Assembly (NCBI GenBank): GCA_026393855.1
Contig: JAPKZJ010000057.1
Location: forward strand, 1-36,970
Source of the DNA: Candidatus Aminicenantes bacterium
GTDB lineage: Bacteria > Acidobacteriota > Aminicenantia > Aminicenantales > UBA4085
DNA length: 36,970 nt
Direction of reading: 5' to 3'
A program made the translations under genes and the position numbers. Below, piece after piece: positions 24,175 to 32,834 of the stretch (position 1 is the first letter of the stretch; each line of letters begins with the position of its first letter). The notes beneath the pieces were generated by a model. The model saw only the letters and a list, made by a program, of their open reading frames with translations, was not told the origin of the DNA and searched no databases.

Positions 24175-26052
24175 ATGAGAAAGAAAGGCCTGGCCCTTGG
24201 ATTCCTGGCCCTGTCGGCGCTAGCCGCCGCCGTATCGGACCGTCCGCAGAACATGGATTCGCGGGACGGCGACAAGCTCATCCCCGTGGCGCTGAAGCAG
24301 AACGAGCTCAGGGGCGAGATCGGCCGGCGGATCAACGATCTGATCTACAAGAACTACATGGTCCTGGACCCCGAGAAGCAGTTCATCGAGCCTTTCCGCC
24401 TGCGGCCATTCACCAGCGGCGGGCATTATGTGGGCATCGGCAAGGTGATCGACGCGGGAAGCTATTTTACCGCCTACACGGGCGATCCGAAAGTGGCGGA
24501 GCAAACGTCCCGTTTCATCGACGGCATCATCCGAACCCGCGACGCCGACGGTTACATCGGCACCTTCAAGCCCGAACCCGAAGGGCGCCAGAACCATTAC
24601 AACTGGGCCCTGCACGAACAGGAGTATCTGCTGCTCGGCCTGACCCGTCATTATCTGGAAACCGGGAACGGACGCTCCTTGGAGCAGGCCCGGACTCTCG
24701 GCGATTATGTGATCAGGATTTTCTCCAAGGACCCCAAGCCCGAGGAGGTTTGCACGGCCGGGCTCCCCGAAGCCTTCCTCCTGCTCTACCGCTGCACTCA
24801 CGACGAGCGGTATCTGAAGTTTGCGGCGGAGGTCCGGCACGGGAATACGAAGTCAGAGGTTCAATGCGCCTCGCTGCTCGATTGGAAGCAGACGTTCGAT
24901 GCAGGTGCCGCGCACGTCTATGTCATGCTGGCCCGATGCTACGCCCAGACGGAGCTGTACCGTTTCATGAAGAAGCCGTCCCTCCTGGACATGTCGGCGT
25001 ACATGCGCCGCGAGCTGCTGCGCCCGGGAGGCGGCCTCAATGTCGTCGGTTCGGCTTCCGACGGCGAGTGGTTCTCCTATACTCAGAACGGAGCCGGGAT
25101 GATCGGGGAATCGTGCGTGACGGCCTATCTGGTGCGCTGGCTGGAAAGCCTCATGCGCCTGGATGGCGATCTCCGCTACGGCGACATCATGGAGCGGACG
25201 ATCTACAACGCCCTCTTCGCCGCCCAGGATCCGGAGGGCCGGAAGCTGAGGTACTTCACGCCGTTCACGGGGGCGCGGGTCTATTTCGACCAGGACGGCT
25301 TCTGCTGTCCCGGCAATTTCCGCCGCATCATGGCCGAGCTGCCCCGCCAGGTGTACTACCGATGCGCCGACAACGCCATCGCGGTCAATCTTTATACGAC
25401 CTCGACCGCCGCGGTCAAGCTGGACTCCGATCTGTTCGTGACGTTGTCCCAGGAAACGGATTATCCGAACTCGGGTCATGTCGTCTTCCGGGTGACCCCA
25501 TCGCGGGAGGCGGCCTTCGCCCTGCGGCTGCGGATCCCCCGCTGGTGCGGGAAGGCGACTGTTCGGACGAACGACGGCGACGCGGTCGCCGTGCCTGTCG
25601 GAGCATCCCCTTTCGAAATCCGCCGTAAATGGAAGGCCGGCGACACTGTGGTCCTGGACATGCCCATGGCCTGGCGCTTCATCCGGGGGCATCAGCTTCA
25701 GGAAGGCAAGGCGGCCCTGGCCTGGGGGCCCGTGGTGTACTGCCTGGGAACCGCCCAGAACGAGGAAATCCTCAAGAAATATCCGGATTTCAAAGGCATC
25801 GTCATCGATCCGACTTCGCTGGGCCGGCCCGAAAGGGACGACTCGATCCGTCCGGACGGGAGGAAAGTATCGCTCCGGGCCAGAGTCGAAGCCCCCGGAC
25901 GCTGGAGCCAGGGGGCGCCCCGCGAGATCCTGACCTTCACCGAATTCGTCGACCCGACCGGGATCGCGACCTATGTCCACCTTCTGGATCTGGGTGCGGC
26001 CATCGAGGACGAGCTGATGGCGGACTGCTTCGGCTCGTCGAAGATCCGGTAG
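24175..26052 (+). CDS. GH127 family beta-L-arabinofuranosidase-like glycoside hydrolase
   Basis: A 625-residue exported (alpha/alpha)6-barrel glycosidase of the DUF1680/GH127 group, which removes beta-L-arabinofuranose from plant glycans and glycoproteins. The signal sequence is residues 1-20 (RKKGLALGFLALSALAAAV). The unusual cysteine-nucleophile site is conserved: Glu312-x-Cys314 (GMIGESCVTAY) and Cys377-Cys378 (GFCCPGN), equivalent to the Glu/Cys/Cys-Cys zinc and nucleophile cluster of HypBA1. Other family elements are ALHEQEYLLLGLTRHY near the start and the C-terminal LRIPRWC, followed by LPM-like WRFIRGH. The ATG at 24175 has GAGAGG upstream; an in-frame TTG 6 bp earlier is rejected. It is a single gene with no sugar transporter beside it. 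Confidence 0.9.
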   Translation: MRKKGLALGFLALSALAAAVSDRPQNMDSRDGDKLIPVALKQNELRGEIGRRINDLIYKNYMVLDPEKQFIEPFRLRPFTSGGHYVGIGKVIDAGSYFTAYTGDPKVAEQTSRFIDGIIRTRDADGYIGTFKPEPEGRQNHYNWALHEQEYLLLGLTRHYLETGNGRSLEQARTLGDYVIRIFSKDPKPEEVCTAGLPEAFLLLYRCTHDERYLKFAAEVRHGNTKSEVQCASLLDWKQTFDAGAAHVYVMLARCYAQTELYRFMKKPSLLDMSAYMRRELLRPGGGLNVVGSASDGEWFSYTQNGAGMIGESCVTAYLVRWLESLMRLDGDLRYGDIMERTIYNALFAAQDPEGRKLRYFTPFTGARVYFDQDGFCCPGNFRRIMAELPRQVYYRCADNAIAVNLYTTSTAAVKLDSDLFVTLSQETDYPNSGHVVFRVTPSREAAFALRLRIPRWCGKATVRTNDGDAVAVPVGASPFEIRRKWKAGDTVVLDMPMAWRFIRGHQLQEGKAALAWGPVVYCLGTAQNEEILKKYPDFKGIVIDPTSLGRPERDDSIRPDGRKVSLRARVEAPGRWSQGAPREILTFTEFVDPTGIATYVHLLDLGAAIEDELMADCFGSSKIR

Positions 26053-26064
26053 GTCTCGTACGGG

Positions 26065-29007
26065 TCAGAGCAGCTTGAGGGAAAACATAAACTCGTTGCG
26101 TGGAGGCAGCCCCTTTTCCTGGGCCCTGGCGTAGCCGAAGGAAACGGTCGTGTTAAGCAGTGAGAACAGCACGACCCGCAGGTCGAGCTGGACGCCGATA
26201 TTGGCGGCCTGGCGGCGATAAGCGTCGTTATCGAAGTCGGTGACGATGCCGGAGGCGAAGAAGGCCAGGCGGGCCCAATTGCAGAACAGGCTCAGGAAGC
26301 CGAAGCGGCGGAAATGGACCGCCGGCAGGGTCCATTCCAGCATGGCCCGGGCGTAGTTGCGGCCGCCGAGGGCGTTCAGCTCGAGCCCGGGAAAGCTGTA
26401 AAACTCCCGGTAGCGCTTCTCCCCCAGATAGTCGATCCAGTTGTTGCCGAATCCGCCGAAGTAGAAGTTGACGAAATTGTTCGTCCGGTCGCCGAACGAT
26501 TGGCCGGCCGTCGTCCGGAGCCACAGCGAGGAGTGCTTGATCGGCAGGGCCAGCCCATAGTCGAAGATGGCATTGAGGCGGGGATAGAAGTGCCCGTTGA
26601 CGAAGTTGGACCGAGCGAAGACGTGAAAGCGATAGCCCTTCTCCTCGTCCACCGCCCCCAGCGATTTCCGGACGTCGGTGTAGCGCAAGCCGATCCGGGC
26701 GCTCAAGAACCGGTCATAGGTGGCGTCGATGTTCTGGTAGTCGGGCAGCTTGTCCAACCCCCAATACCCGGCCGCCTGGAAGTCGAGCTCCAAGGTTCGG
26801 GGCGTGTCATAGACCAGGTACTTGGAGTAGGCCAAGGCCAGCGAGTATCCTTTGCGGGCCACCTTGGTCGGCCCGAAGAGGTCGTAGAAGCTGGCCCCGT
26901 TGACGGTGGCGCTCAGAGTCCAATTCCAATAATGGTAGCTGAGCGCCAGATGAGGCCGCTCTTTGGCCGGCAGATCCGGGTTGGGCGTATAGGAGGCCGA
27001 GAGGTCGAAACCATTGAAGCGGAGGGGGTTGCGGAAGTCGGCCCGCAGCCCGATCGAAACCGAGTCCTTATAGCCCTCCACGATCGGGTAGATCGAGTTA
27101 AGCCGGATGTCGCGCCAGGAATTGTAGGGGCCGTCGGACCGAACCAGCGATTCGATGGGCACCGAGGCCGGCGAGGGCGGCAGCCAAGTCTTGACGATCG
27201 GGTACTTCTGAACAATTTCTTGGCCCAGGAAGCGGACCGCCCCGACGTCCGGGACCGGTTGGTTGGGAATCCAGCCCGGGACGAACCCGGCGTCGGTAAA
27301 CTTGAACACCAGGAGGGCATCGTCCTTGACTGGGATCGGACGGAAGAATCCCGTCTCGGCGTTGGAGACGACCTCCATCGATCGCTTGGCGAAATCGTAT
27401 CGGAAGATGTTGGAGGCCCCGGTGTAGTAAGAGGAGCCGAAGAGGAACCGGCCGTCCGGCGAATACCGGAAATCGGCCGGCGAATCCGTGCCGAAATCGT
27501 AGAGCGTTTCCATCGCCGGCAGGCCCTTGAGCAGGTCCGCCGTCTTCATCCGGACGAGCTTCTGGGCGCCCGAGACGTCGGCCACGGCCGCCGTGGCGAA
27601 GGCCCCGTCGGGCGAGAGATCCATGTCGTAGATGTCGGTGAAGTAGTCGAACCCGCAGACCGCAGTCCAATCGCGGTACGGCGGTTCGATCTTGACGATC
27701 GTGGACAGGCCGATATTGTGGCGGATGCCCCAGAGGGACTGATCCGCGGGGTTGAAAGCCAGGTCGCCGATGCGGGCGTCCTTGATCAGCGATTCGGTGC
27801 GGCCGCTCTTGAGGTCGACCACGGCCAGATCGCGCAGGGCGCTGTTGTCGGTGGTGAAGAACATCCGGCCGCCGGCCCGGTCGTAGGCCAGGGAAGCGAC
27901 GGAGTAGAGCATGGCCCCCTTGATATCGCAGATCCGATCGATGCGGCCGCTGGCCGTATCCAAGGCCGCAATATGGGCGACCTGGCCCGGGAAGTTGATC
28001 CCGGCATAGATCTTGCCCCCCTCGGGGTCGTAGAAAGCCCGCGAGACCGAGCCCATCTGGGACCGGGTCAGAGGCGTGAATGGGGTCACCGGGTTCTTCC
28101 GGATGAGGGCCAGGTTCGCCTCTTGCCAGACCTTCTCGGCCGCGACCCAATCGCCCCATTCGGCGGCCAGGGGGCGCCCGAACTGCCGCTTGAACTCGGC
28201 CGCGAAATAGCTCTTGCTGCCCTTCGAGGCGGAAGTCCAGTCGACGACCTTCTGGGGACCGTACTTGAGGGCCAAGTGGGTGAAGAAGCGCGTGCCGTAG
28301 AGATACGAGATAGCCCCGATCTGAAAATCAACGGCCGTCCCTTCGGACTCCAGCCCGACCGCGTCATAGATCGTCTTATCCTCCAGAACCTTGGTCCGGA
28401 AGATCATCTCATCGTAAGATCCCAGGGCCCGCCCCAGGCCGCCGTCCATCCAAGTCTCCATGAAGACCGCGATGCCCTCGACGTACCAGCGCGGAGTATA
28501 CGTTCGCGGGCTGGTCAAATAGGCATAGGCCATCGAGATGGGGTTGTCTTTATCGGCCATGACCTTGCCGAAAAACAGGGAGCGGAAGAAGCGGGCCGAT
28601 CCGACCGGCTTGTCCATGGTCACGACATGGACCAGCTCGTGATTCATGATCAGGCTCATCCGCTCGTATCCGGGCATCATGTCGTAAACGTGCTGGAACG
28701 GCGACAGTTCAAGGAAGACCAGATTCTTAGGCACCGCCGTGGCGCCGCCGTTGCCCCAATCGCTGTAGTCCTGCAGGAACAGCGAGGTATTTTCCGCGGG
28801 CTGGTAGTCGAAGAACTTCTTGTAGAATCCCATCGTCGCGGTGAAGCAGCGGGCCAGATGCGAAACGACGAAGGTGTGGGTCTGGTTGTAGTAGACCAGG
28901 TCGAGTCCCGGGCACTTGAAGCTGAACAACGATTGGCCGGTGAGGAGCGACGGCCCGGCCGTCAGGGCGAACAGGATGACGAAGGCGATGGTCAGACGGG
29001 TTCTCAT
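26065..29007 (-). CDS. Exported HExxH metallopeptidase-like / beta-propeller / outer-membrane beta-barrel fusion
   Basis: A 980-residue exported protein with three parts. The signal peptide is residues 1-25. Residues ~30-290 form a gluzincin-like domain (peptidase MA-like): His123-Glu-Leu-Val-His127 (NHELVHVV) and, ~50 residues later, Glu177 in WYVEGIAVFME, giving a complete HExxH...E zinc set. Residues ~310-600 have blade repeats (YSPDGRFLFGSSYY, DLSPDGAFATAAV) typical of TolB/WD40-like propellers. Residues ~650-980 alternate aromatic/hydrophobic strands (LALSYHYWNWTLSATVN) and end FMFSLKLL, with a C-terminal aromatic/hydrophobic strand as in outer-membrane barrels. A surface-anchored protease or peptide-processing protein is inferred. 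It is convergent with GH127, 12 bp apart. Confidence 0.78.
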   Translation of the reverse strand: MRTRLTIAFVILFALTAGPSLLTGQSLFSFKCPGLDLVYYNQTHTFVVSHLARCFTATMGFYKKFFDYQPAENTSLFLQDYSDWGNGGATAVPKNLVFLELSPFQHVYDMMPGYERMSLIMNHELVHVVTMDKPVGSARFFRSLFFGKVMADKDNPISMAYAYLTSPRTYTPRWYVEGIAVFMETWMDGGLGRALGSYDEMIFRTKVLEDKTIYDAVGLESEGTAVDFQIGAISYLYGTRFFTHLALKYGPQKVVDWTSASKGSKSYFAAEFKRQFGRPLAAEWGDWVAAEKVWQEANLALIRKNPVTPFTPLTRSQMGSVSRAFYDPEGGKIYAGINFPGQVAHIAALDTASGRIDRICDIKGAMLYSVASLAYDRAGGRMFFTTDNSALRDLAVVDLKSGRTESLIKDARIGDLAFNPADQSLWGIRHNIGLSTIVKIEPPYRDWTAVCGFDYFTDIYDMDLSPDGAFATAAVADVSGAQKLVRMKTADLLKGLPAMETLYDFGTDSPADFRYSPDGRFLFGSSYYTGASNIFRYDFAKRSMEVVSNAETGFFRPIPVKDDALLVFKFTDAGFVPGWIPNQPVPDVGAVRFLGQEIVQKYPIVKTWLPPSPASVPIESLVRSDGPYNSWRDIRLNSIYPIVEGYKDSVSIGLRADFRNPLRFNGFDLSASYTPNPDLPAKERPHLALSYHYWNWTLSATVNGASFYDLFGPTKVARKGYSLALAYSKYLVYDTPRTLELDFQAAGYWGLDKLPDYQNIDATYDRFLSARIGLRYTDVRKSLGAVDEEKGYRFHVFARSNFVNGHFYPRLNAIFDYGLALPIKHSSLWLRTTAGQSFGDRTNNFVNFYFGGFGNNWIDYLGEKRYREFYSFPGLELNALGGRNYARAMLEWTLPAVHFRRFGFLSLFCNWARLAFFASGIVTDFDNDAYRRQAANIGVQLDLRVVLFSLLNTTVSFGYARAQEKGLPPRNEFMFSLKLL

Positions 29008-29081
29008 CTGGCTCTCCTGGCTTTCCGCGGTACCTAAGACATATCCAAGATCGGCCGTCGATGCAAGCCCTTTCCGTGGCT

Positions 29082-29139
29082 AAAAAAATCCCGCCCTCGC
29101 CGCCTCCTCCCCGGAGGGCCGGAGGACGGCGAGGACGGG
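29082..29139 (-). terminator. Strong intrinsic terminator after the giant-repeat gene
   Basis: On the minus strand an arm of about 19 nt (29139-29121, CCCGTCCTCGCCGTCCTCC) pairs with GGAGG...CGGCGAGGGCGGG (29107-29090) with a few G-U pairs, closing a short GC loop, and is followed by T7 (29088-29082). This is a textbook terminator 23 bp past the stop, so the sigma/anti-sigma transcript ends here. It fills the 154-bp gap before the HExxH gene. Confidence 0.88.
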
Positions 29140-29161
29140 TCAGTGGGGCTATCGGATCGGA

Positions 29162-32100
29162 CTACTTGGCCAGGAGGCCGGCCTCCTTCATCAGGCTGGC
29201 AAAATTCGCTCCCTGCAGGAGGCCGGCGAAATCGGCGTCCTGCATCAGGCCGACGAAGTTCGCGTCCGCCATCATGGCGGCGAATCCGCCGTCCTTGACC
29301 AGGCTGGCGAACTGGGCATTAGCCATCAGGGAGGCGAACTGGGCATTGGCCATCAACCCCGTGAACCGGGAATTGGCCAGCAGGCCGGCGAAGTTGGCGT
29401 CGGCCATCAGGTTGACGAAGGCCGCGCTCTTCAGCAGGCCGGCGAACTGGGCATTGGCCATCAGCCCCGCAAAATTGGCGTTGGCCAGGGCGCCGGCAAA
29501 GCGGGCGCTCTTCATCAATTCGGCGAAGCGGGCGTCGGCCAGCAGGCCGGCAAAGCCGGCGCTCTTGAGCAATCCGGCGAATTCGGCGCTCTTCAGGAGG
29601 CCGGCGAATTCGCCGTTGTCCAGCAGCTTGGCCACCCGGCCCCAAGTCGCGCTGCTGCCGGCCATTTGGAGATTGGCTTGGACGTTGGCGAAGGCCGCGC
29701 TCTTCAACAGGTTGGAGAAGCGGGCGTTGGCCAGAAGGGAGGCATAGGCGGGATCCTGCTGCAGGCCGACGAAATTGGCGCTTTTCAACGCTTCCGCGAA
29801 GGCCGCGCTTTTCATCAGGGCCGCGAATTGGGCGCTCTTGAGCAGGCCTGAGAACTGCGGGTCCTGCAGGCATTCGACGAAGGAGGCGTCGGCCAAAAGA
29901 TTGACGAAGGCCGCGTTCTGGAGCAGCCCGGCGAACTCGGCGCTCTTCATCATCCCGGCGAACTGGGCGCTCTTCATCAAGCCGGCGAAGCGTGCGTCGG
30001 CCATCAGGCCGGCAAAATTAGCGCTCTTCATCAGGCCGGCGAATCCGGCATCCTGCATCAGCCCGGCAAAATTGACGCTCTTCAACAAGCCGGCGAAATT
30101 GGCGTTGGCCAGGAGAGAGGCGAAATGGGCGTTCTGGAGAAGGCCCGCGAACCGGGCGTCGGCCATCAGGTTGGCGAACGAGGCGCTCTTGAGCAGGCCG
30201 GCGAATTGGGCGTTGGCCAGCAGCCCGGAATAGACCGGATCGGCCATCAGGCCGGCGAAATTGGCGCTCCGGACGGCGTTGGCGAAGGAGGCGCTTTTCA
30301 GCAGCGACGCGAACTGGGCGCTCTTCAGCAGGCCGGCGAAGGCCGGGTCCGCCATGAGGCCGGCGAAATTGGCGTTGGCCAGGACGTTGACGAAACCCTC
30401 GTCCTGAAGCAGGGCGGCGAAGTGCGCGTCCGCCATCAGGGCCGAGAACTGGGCGCTCTTCAGTAGGCCGGCGAAATTGGCATTGGCCAGCAGGCCCGCG
30501 AAGTTGGCATCCCTCAACAGGGAGGCGAATTGGGCGTTAGCCAGCAGGCCCGTGAAGCGGGCGCTTTTCATCAAACCCGCGAAGTTAGCGTTGGCCAGGA
30601 GGCCGGAGAACTGGGCGTTCTGCATAAGGCCGGCGAAGGCCGCGTTGGCCAGGAGGCCGGAGAACTGAGCGTTGGCCAGCACCCCGGCGAACGAGGCGCT
30701 CTTGAGCAAATCGACGAAAGCCGCGCTCTTCAGCAAGCCCGCGAACTGGGCGCTCTGCATCAGGTCGGCGAAAGCGGCGCTCCTCATCAGCTCGGCGAAC
30801 TGGGCGCTCTTGAGCAGGCCGGCGAAGGCGGCGCTCTTGAGCAGGCCCGCGAACTGGGCGTTCTGCATCAGGTCGGCGAAAGCGGCGCTCTTCATCAGCT
30901 CGGCGAATTGGGCGCTCTTGAGCAGCTCGGCGTAGGCGGCGTTCTTCATCAGCGCAGCATAATTCGGCTCGGCCTGGAGGCCGGCGAAGCTGCCGCTCTT
31001 GACCGCTTCCGCGAAGGTCGCGCTCTTGAGCAGGCCCGCGAACTCGGCGCTCTTCAGCAAGTCGACGAATGCGGCGCTCTTAAGCAGACCGGCGAACTGG
31101 GCGCTCTTCATCAGCTCGACGAAAGAGGCGCTCTTGAGCAAGCCCGCGAACTCGGCGTTCTGCATCAAGTCGACAAAGGAGGCGCTCTTGAGCAGGCCCG
31201 CGAACTGGGCGCTCTTCATCAGCTCGGCGAACTGGGCGCTCTTCAACAGATCGATAAAAGCGGCGTCCTTCAGCAAACCCGCGAACTGGGCGCTCTTCAT
31301 CAGCTCGGCAAATTGGGCGTTCTTGAGCAGAGCGGCGAAATTCGGCTCGGCCAGGAGGCCGACGAACCCGGGATTCTCGAGCAGGCCGGCGAATTGGGCG
31401 CTCTTGAGCAGAGCGGCGAAATCGGGATCCTGCATCAAGGCGGCGAACTGGGCGTTCTGCATCAGCCCGGCGAAGCTCGGCTGTTCGATGACGTTGACGA
31501 AGCCGGCGCCCTTGAGCAGGCCCGCGAAGTTCGGGTCCTGCATCAGGCCGGCGAAATTGGCGCTCTTGAGAAGCGAGGCGAACTCCGCGTTCTTCATCAG
31601 CGCCGCGAAGTTCGGGTCCGCCTGTAGGCCGGCGAAATTGGCCTGGGCCAATAGGGAGGCGAACTCGGCGTTCTTGAGCACGGCGGCGAAGTTCGGATCC
31701 TGCATCAGGGAGGCGAAGTTCGGATCCTGCATCAGCTTTTGGAAGCGGATGTCGCGGAGCACGTTCTGAACAAAGGGATTCTGGAGCAGCCGGAGGACGT
31801 TTTCCTTAGTCAGGATGACGTCCTTGGCCGACATCTGGCCGGCTCGATATCGGTCGGCCTTGGTGATCGTTCCGGCCACCTGGTCGGCGGCGGTCTTTTT
31901 CCAGAGCTGGGGGCTCAGGATCAGGATCAGGGCGATCACGGCGACAACCGCGACCGCGGCCAGCGAAAACACCTTTTGCTTCTTGGTCATGGGGTCCTCC
32001 TCCAAGTTCCCTCGCCGGATTCCGGCGAGAATATGGGCGGTAAAATCCGGCCCCGGGGCCGGTCCATCCATTGCCTTGATCAGGTCCCGAGACGCCCGCA

Positions 32101-32227
32101 GCTCGGCCCAGCGCTTCCGGGCATCGGCGTCGGCGTCCAAGCGGTCCCGCAGGATCCGGGATTCCGCGGCGGTGTTGGCCCCGTCCAGCTCCTGGTTCAT
32201 CAGCCGGGCCAGGGGCTTGTCAATCAT
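29162..32227 (-). CDS. Giant nonapeptide-repeat membrane protein with anti-sigma-like N-terminus
   Basis: A 1021-residue protein. Residues 1-75 (MIDKPLARLMNQELDGA ... AHILAGIRRG) look like the helical N-terminus of ECF anti-sigma factors, but with no His/Cys zinc motif. TKKQK precedes one membrane segment (~86-105, FSLAAVAVVAVIALILIL), placing the N-terminus inside. After a ~55-residue linker, residues 162-1017 consist of 94 nine-residue repeats, consensus F-A-G-L-[LM]-x-[SND]-[AP]-x, broken only by residues 855-864. Position 1 is Phe in 89 units, Tyr in 4 and Val in 1. It ends LLAK. Start ATG 32227 lies inside the sigma gene end (8-bp overlap), with AAGGA ~10 bp upstream. I do not recognise the repeat as a named family; function is inferred only from context (ECF sigma, PrsW). 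Confidence 0.85.
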   Translation of the reverse strand: MIDKPLARLMNQELDGANTAAESRILRDRLDADADARKRWAELRASRDLIKAMDGPAPGPDFTAHILAGIRRGNLEEDPMTKKQKVFSLAAVAVVAVIALILILSPQLWKKTAADQVAGTITKADRYRAGQMSAKDVILTKENVLRLLQNPFVQNVLRDIRFQKLMQDPNFASLMQDPNFAAVLKNAEFASLLAQANFAGLQADPNFAALMKNAEFASLLKSANFAGLMQDPNFAGLLKGAGFVNVIEQPSFAGLMQNAQFAALMQDPDFAALLKSAQFAGLLENPGFVGLLAEPNFAALLKNAQFAELMKSAQFAGLLKDAAFIDLLKSAQFAELMKSAQFAGLLKSASFVDLMQNAEFAGLLKSASFVELMKSAQFAGLLKSAAFVDLLKSAEFAGLLKSATFAEAVKSGSFAGLQAEPNYAALMKNAAYAELLKSAQFAELMKSAAFADLMQNAQFAGLLKSAAFAGLLKSAQFAELMRSAAFADLMQSAQFAGLLKSAAFVDLLKSASFAGVLANAQFSGLLANAAFAGLMQNAQFSGLLANANFAGLMKSARFTGLLANAQFASLLRDANFAGLLANANFAGLLKSAQFSALMADAHFAALLQDEGFVNVLANANFAGLMADPAFAGLLKSAQFASLLKSASFANAVRSANFAGLMADPVYSGLLANAQFAGLLKSASFANLMADARFAGLLQNAHFASLLANANFAGLLKSVNFAGLMQDAGFAGLMKSANFAGLMADARFAGLMKSAQFAGMMKSAEFAGLLQNAAFVNLLADASFVECLQDPQFSGLLKSAQFAALMKSAAFAEALKSANFVGLQQDPAYASLLANARFSNLLKSAAFANVQANLQMAGSSATWGRVAKLLDNGEFAGLLKSAEFAGLLKSAGFAGLLADARFAELMKSARFAGALANANFAGLMANAQFAGLLKSAAFVNLMADANFAGLLANSRFTGLMANAQFASLMANAQFASLVKDGGFAAMMADANFVGLMQDADFAGLLQGANFASLMKEAGLLAK
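29177..31744 (-). repeat. 27-bp-period coding repeat array (94 units)
   Basis: The array encodes residues 162-1017 of the giant-repeat protein in strict 27-bp register, with 77 units (31744-29666), a 30-bp break (29665-29636) and 17 more units. Units differ at synonymous and non-synonymous sites, so most copies are old. Some blocks are nearly identical, such as 30733-30817 and 30841-30925, which are 108 bp apart. Position 7 is mostly Ser, Asn or Asp, and position 8 Ala or Pro. Variants cluster as KSA, QDP, QNA, ANA and ADA types. The complementary strand is also largely open, but only because the repeat lacks stops in that frame. Confidence 0.92.
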
Positions 32228-32765
32228 GGGCCTGGCGTCCTTCCCGCCCGACAAGCTCACGCATCCGGTCCCGGGCTGCAAACAGACGGGATTTGACTTT
32301 CCGTTCCGGAAGGCCCAGTGTCGCCGCCATCTCGCGGTAGGAAAGCCCTTCCGCGCTCAGGGCCAAGAGGGCTCGCTGGCCCGGGGCCAAGCTTCCCATC
32401 ACCATCTCGAAGCGCCCCCGCTCCTCGGCCGCGGCCATCTCGGCCGCGGGATCAGGCGATGCGGCCGCCCAATCCGGCCCGGACGGCGCGCGGCGGTCCC
32501 GCTTGGCGGCGAAGTTGATCGATTCGTTGACGGCAATCCGGTAAAGCCAGCTGAAGAATTTGAACCGGGGGTCGTAGGCGCTCAGCTTGGCATAAGCCTT
32601 GATGAAGACGGATTGGGCGACGTCCCTGGCGTCTTCTTGGTTTCGGACGATGCGGTAAGCCAAGTTCAGCACCGGTCGCTCGTAGCGGCGAATGATCTCC
32701 TCAAAAGCCGCGACCTCTCCCTCGAGGCACCTGCGGACGGACTCGAGGTCGGTCGGTTCACTCAT
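32220..32765 (-). CDS. ECF-type RNA polymerase sigma factor
   Basis: A 181-residue sigma70-family factor with only regions 2 and 4. Region 2 runs ~10-85: FEEIIRRYERPVLNLAYRIV, then NQEDARDVAQSVFIKAY (the D-x-E/Q-D-x2-Q core that contacts polymerase) and FFSWLYRIAVNESINF for -10 recognition. Region 4 runs ~120-172: LSYREMAATLGLPERKVKSRLFAAR, the helix-turn-helix. It resembles the RpoE/SigW group. ATG 32765 lacks a clear Shine-Dalgarno site. Its stop overlaps the start of the giant-repeat anti-sigma-like gene by 8 bp, so the two are translationally coupled, the usual arrangement for an ECF sigma and its anti-sigma. Confidence 0.93.
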   Translation of the reverse strand: MSEPTDLESVRRCLEGEVAAFEEIIRRYERPVLNLAYRIVRNQEDARDVAQSVFIKAYAKLSAYDPRFKFFSWLYRIAVNESINFAAKRDRRAPSGPDWAAASPDPAAEMAAAEERGRFEMVMGSLAPGQRALLALSAEGLSYREMAATLGLPERKVKSRLFAARDRMRELVGREGRQAHD

Positions 32766-32834
32766 AATTACAATCGAGCGGGAGAATAGTTCGGCCGCAT
32801 CCGGCGGACGGACGAATCCGGCGCGGGGCGAGGC

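Noticed and set aside
26314-29037. A ~900-codon open frame on the plus strand opposite the HExxH/propeller/barrel gene
   Set aside because: Its protein is low-complexity Arg/Gly/Val/Glu text without a domain, it has no ribosome site, and the minus strand encodes clear HExxH, propeller and barrel features.
29177-31744. CRISPR-like periodic repeat
   Set aside because: The 27-bp period has no constant repeat alternating with unique spacers, keeps one reading frame throughout and encodes a regular nonapeptide.
29177-31744. RTX or pentapeptide-repeat identification for the giant protein
   Set aside because: There is no GGxGxD calcium motif, and the period is nine with Phe at position 1 rather than the five-residue A[DN]Lxx pattern.
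29061-31769. Several plus-strand open frames with repetitive Ala/Leu/Gly/Glu protein opposite the giant-repeat gene
   Set aside because: They are the complement of the 27-bp repeat, which lacks stops in those frames; the minus strand has the sigma-coupled start, a membrane segment and a downstream terminator.
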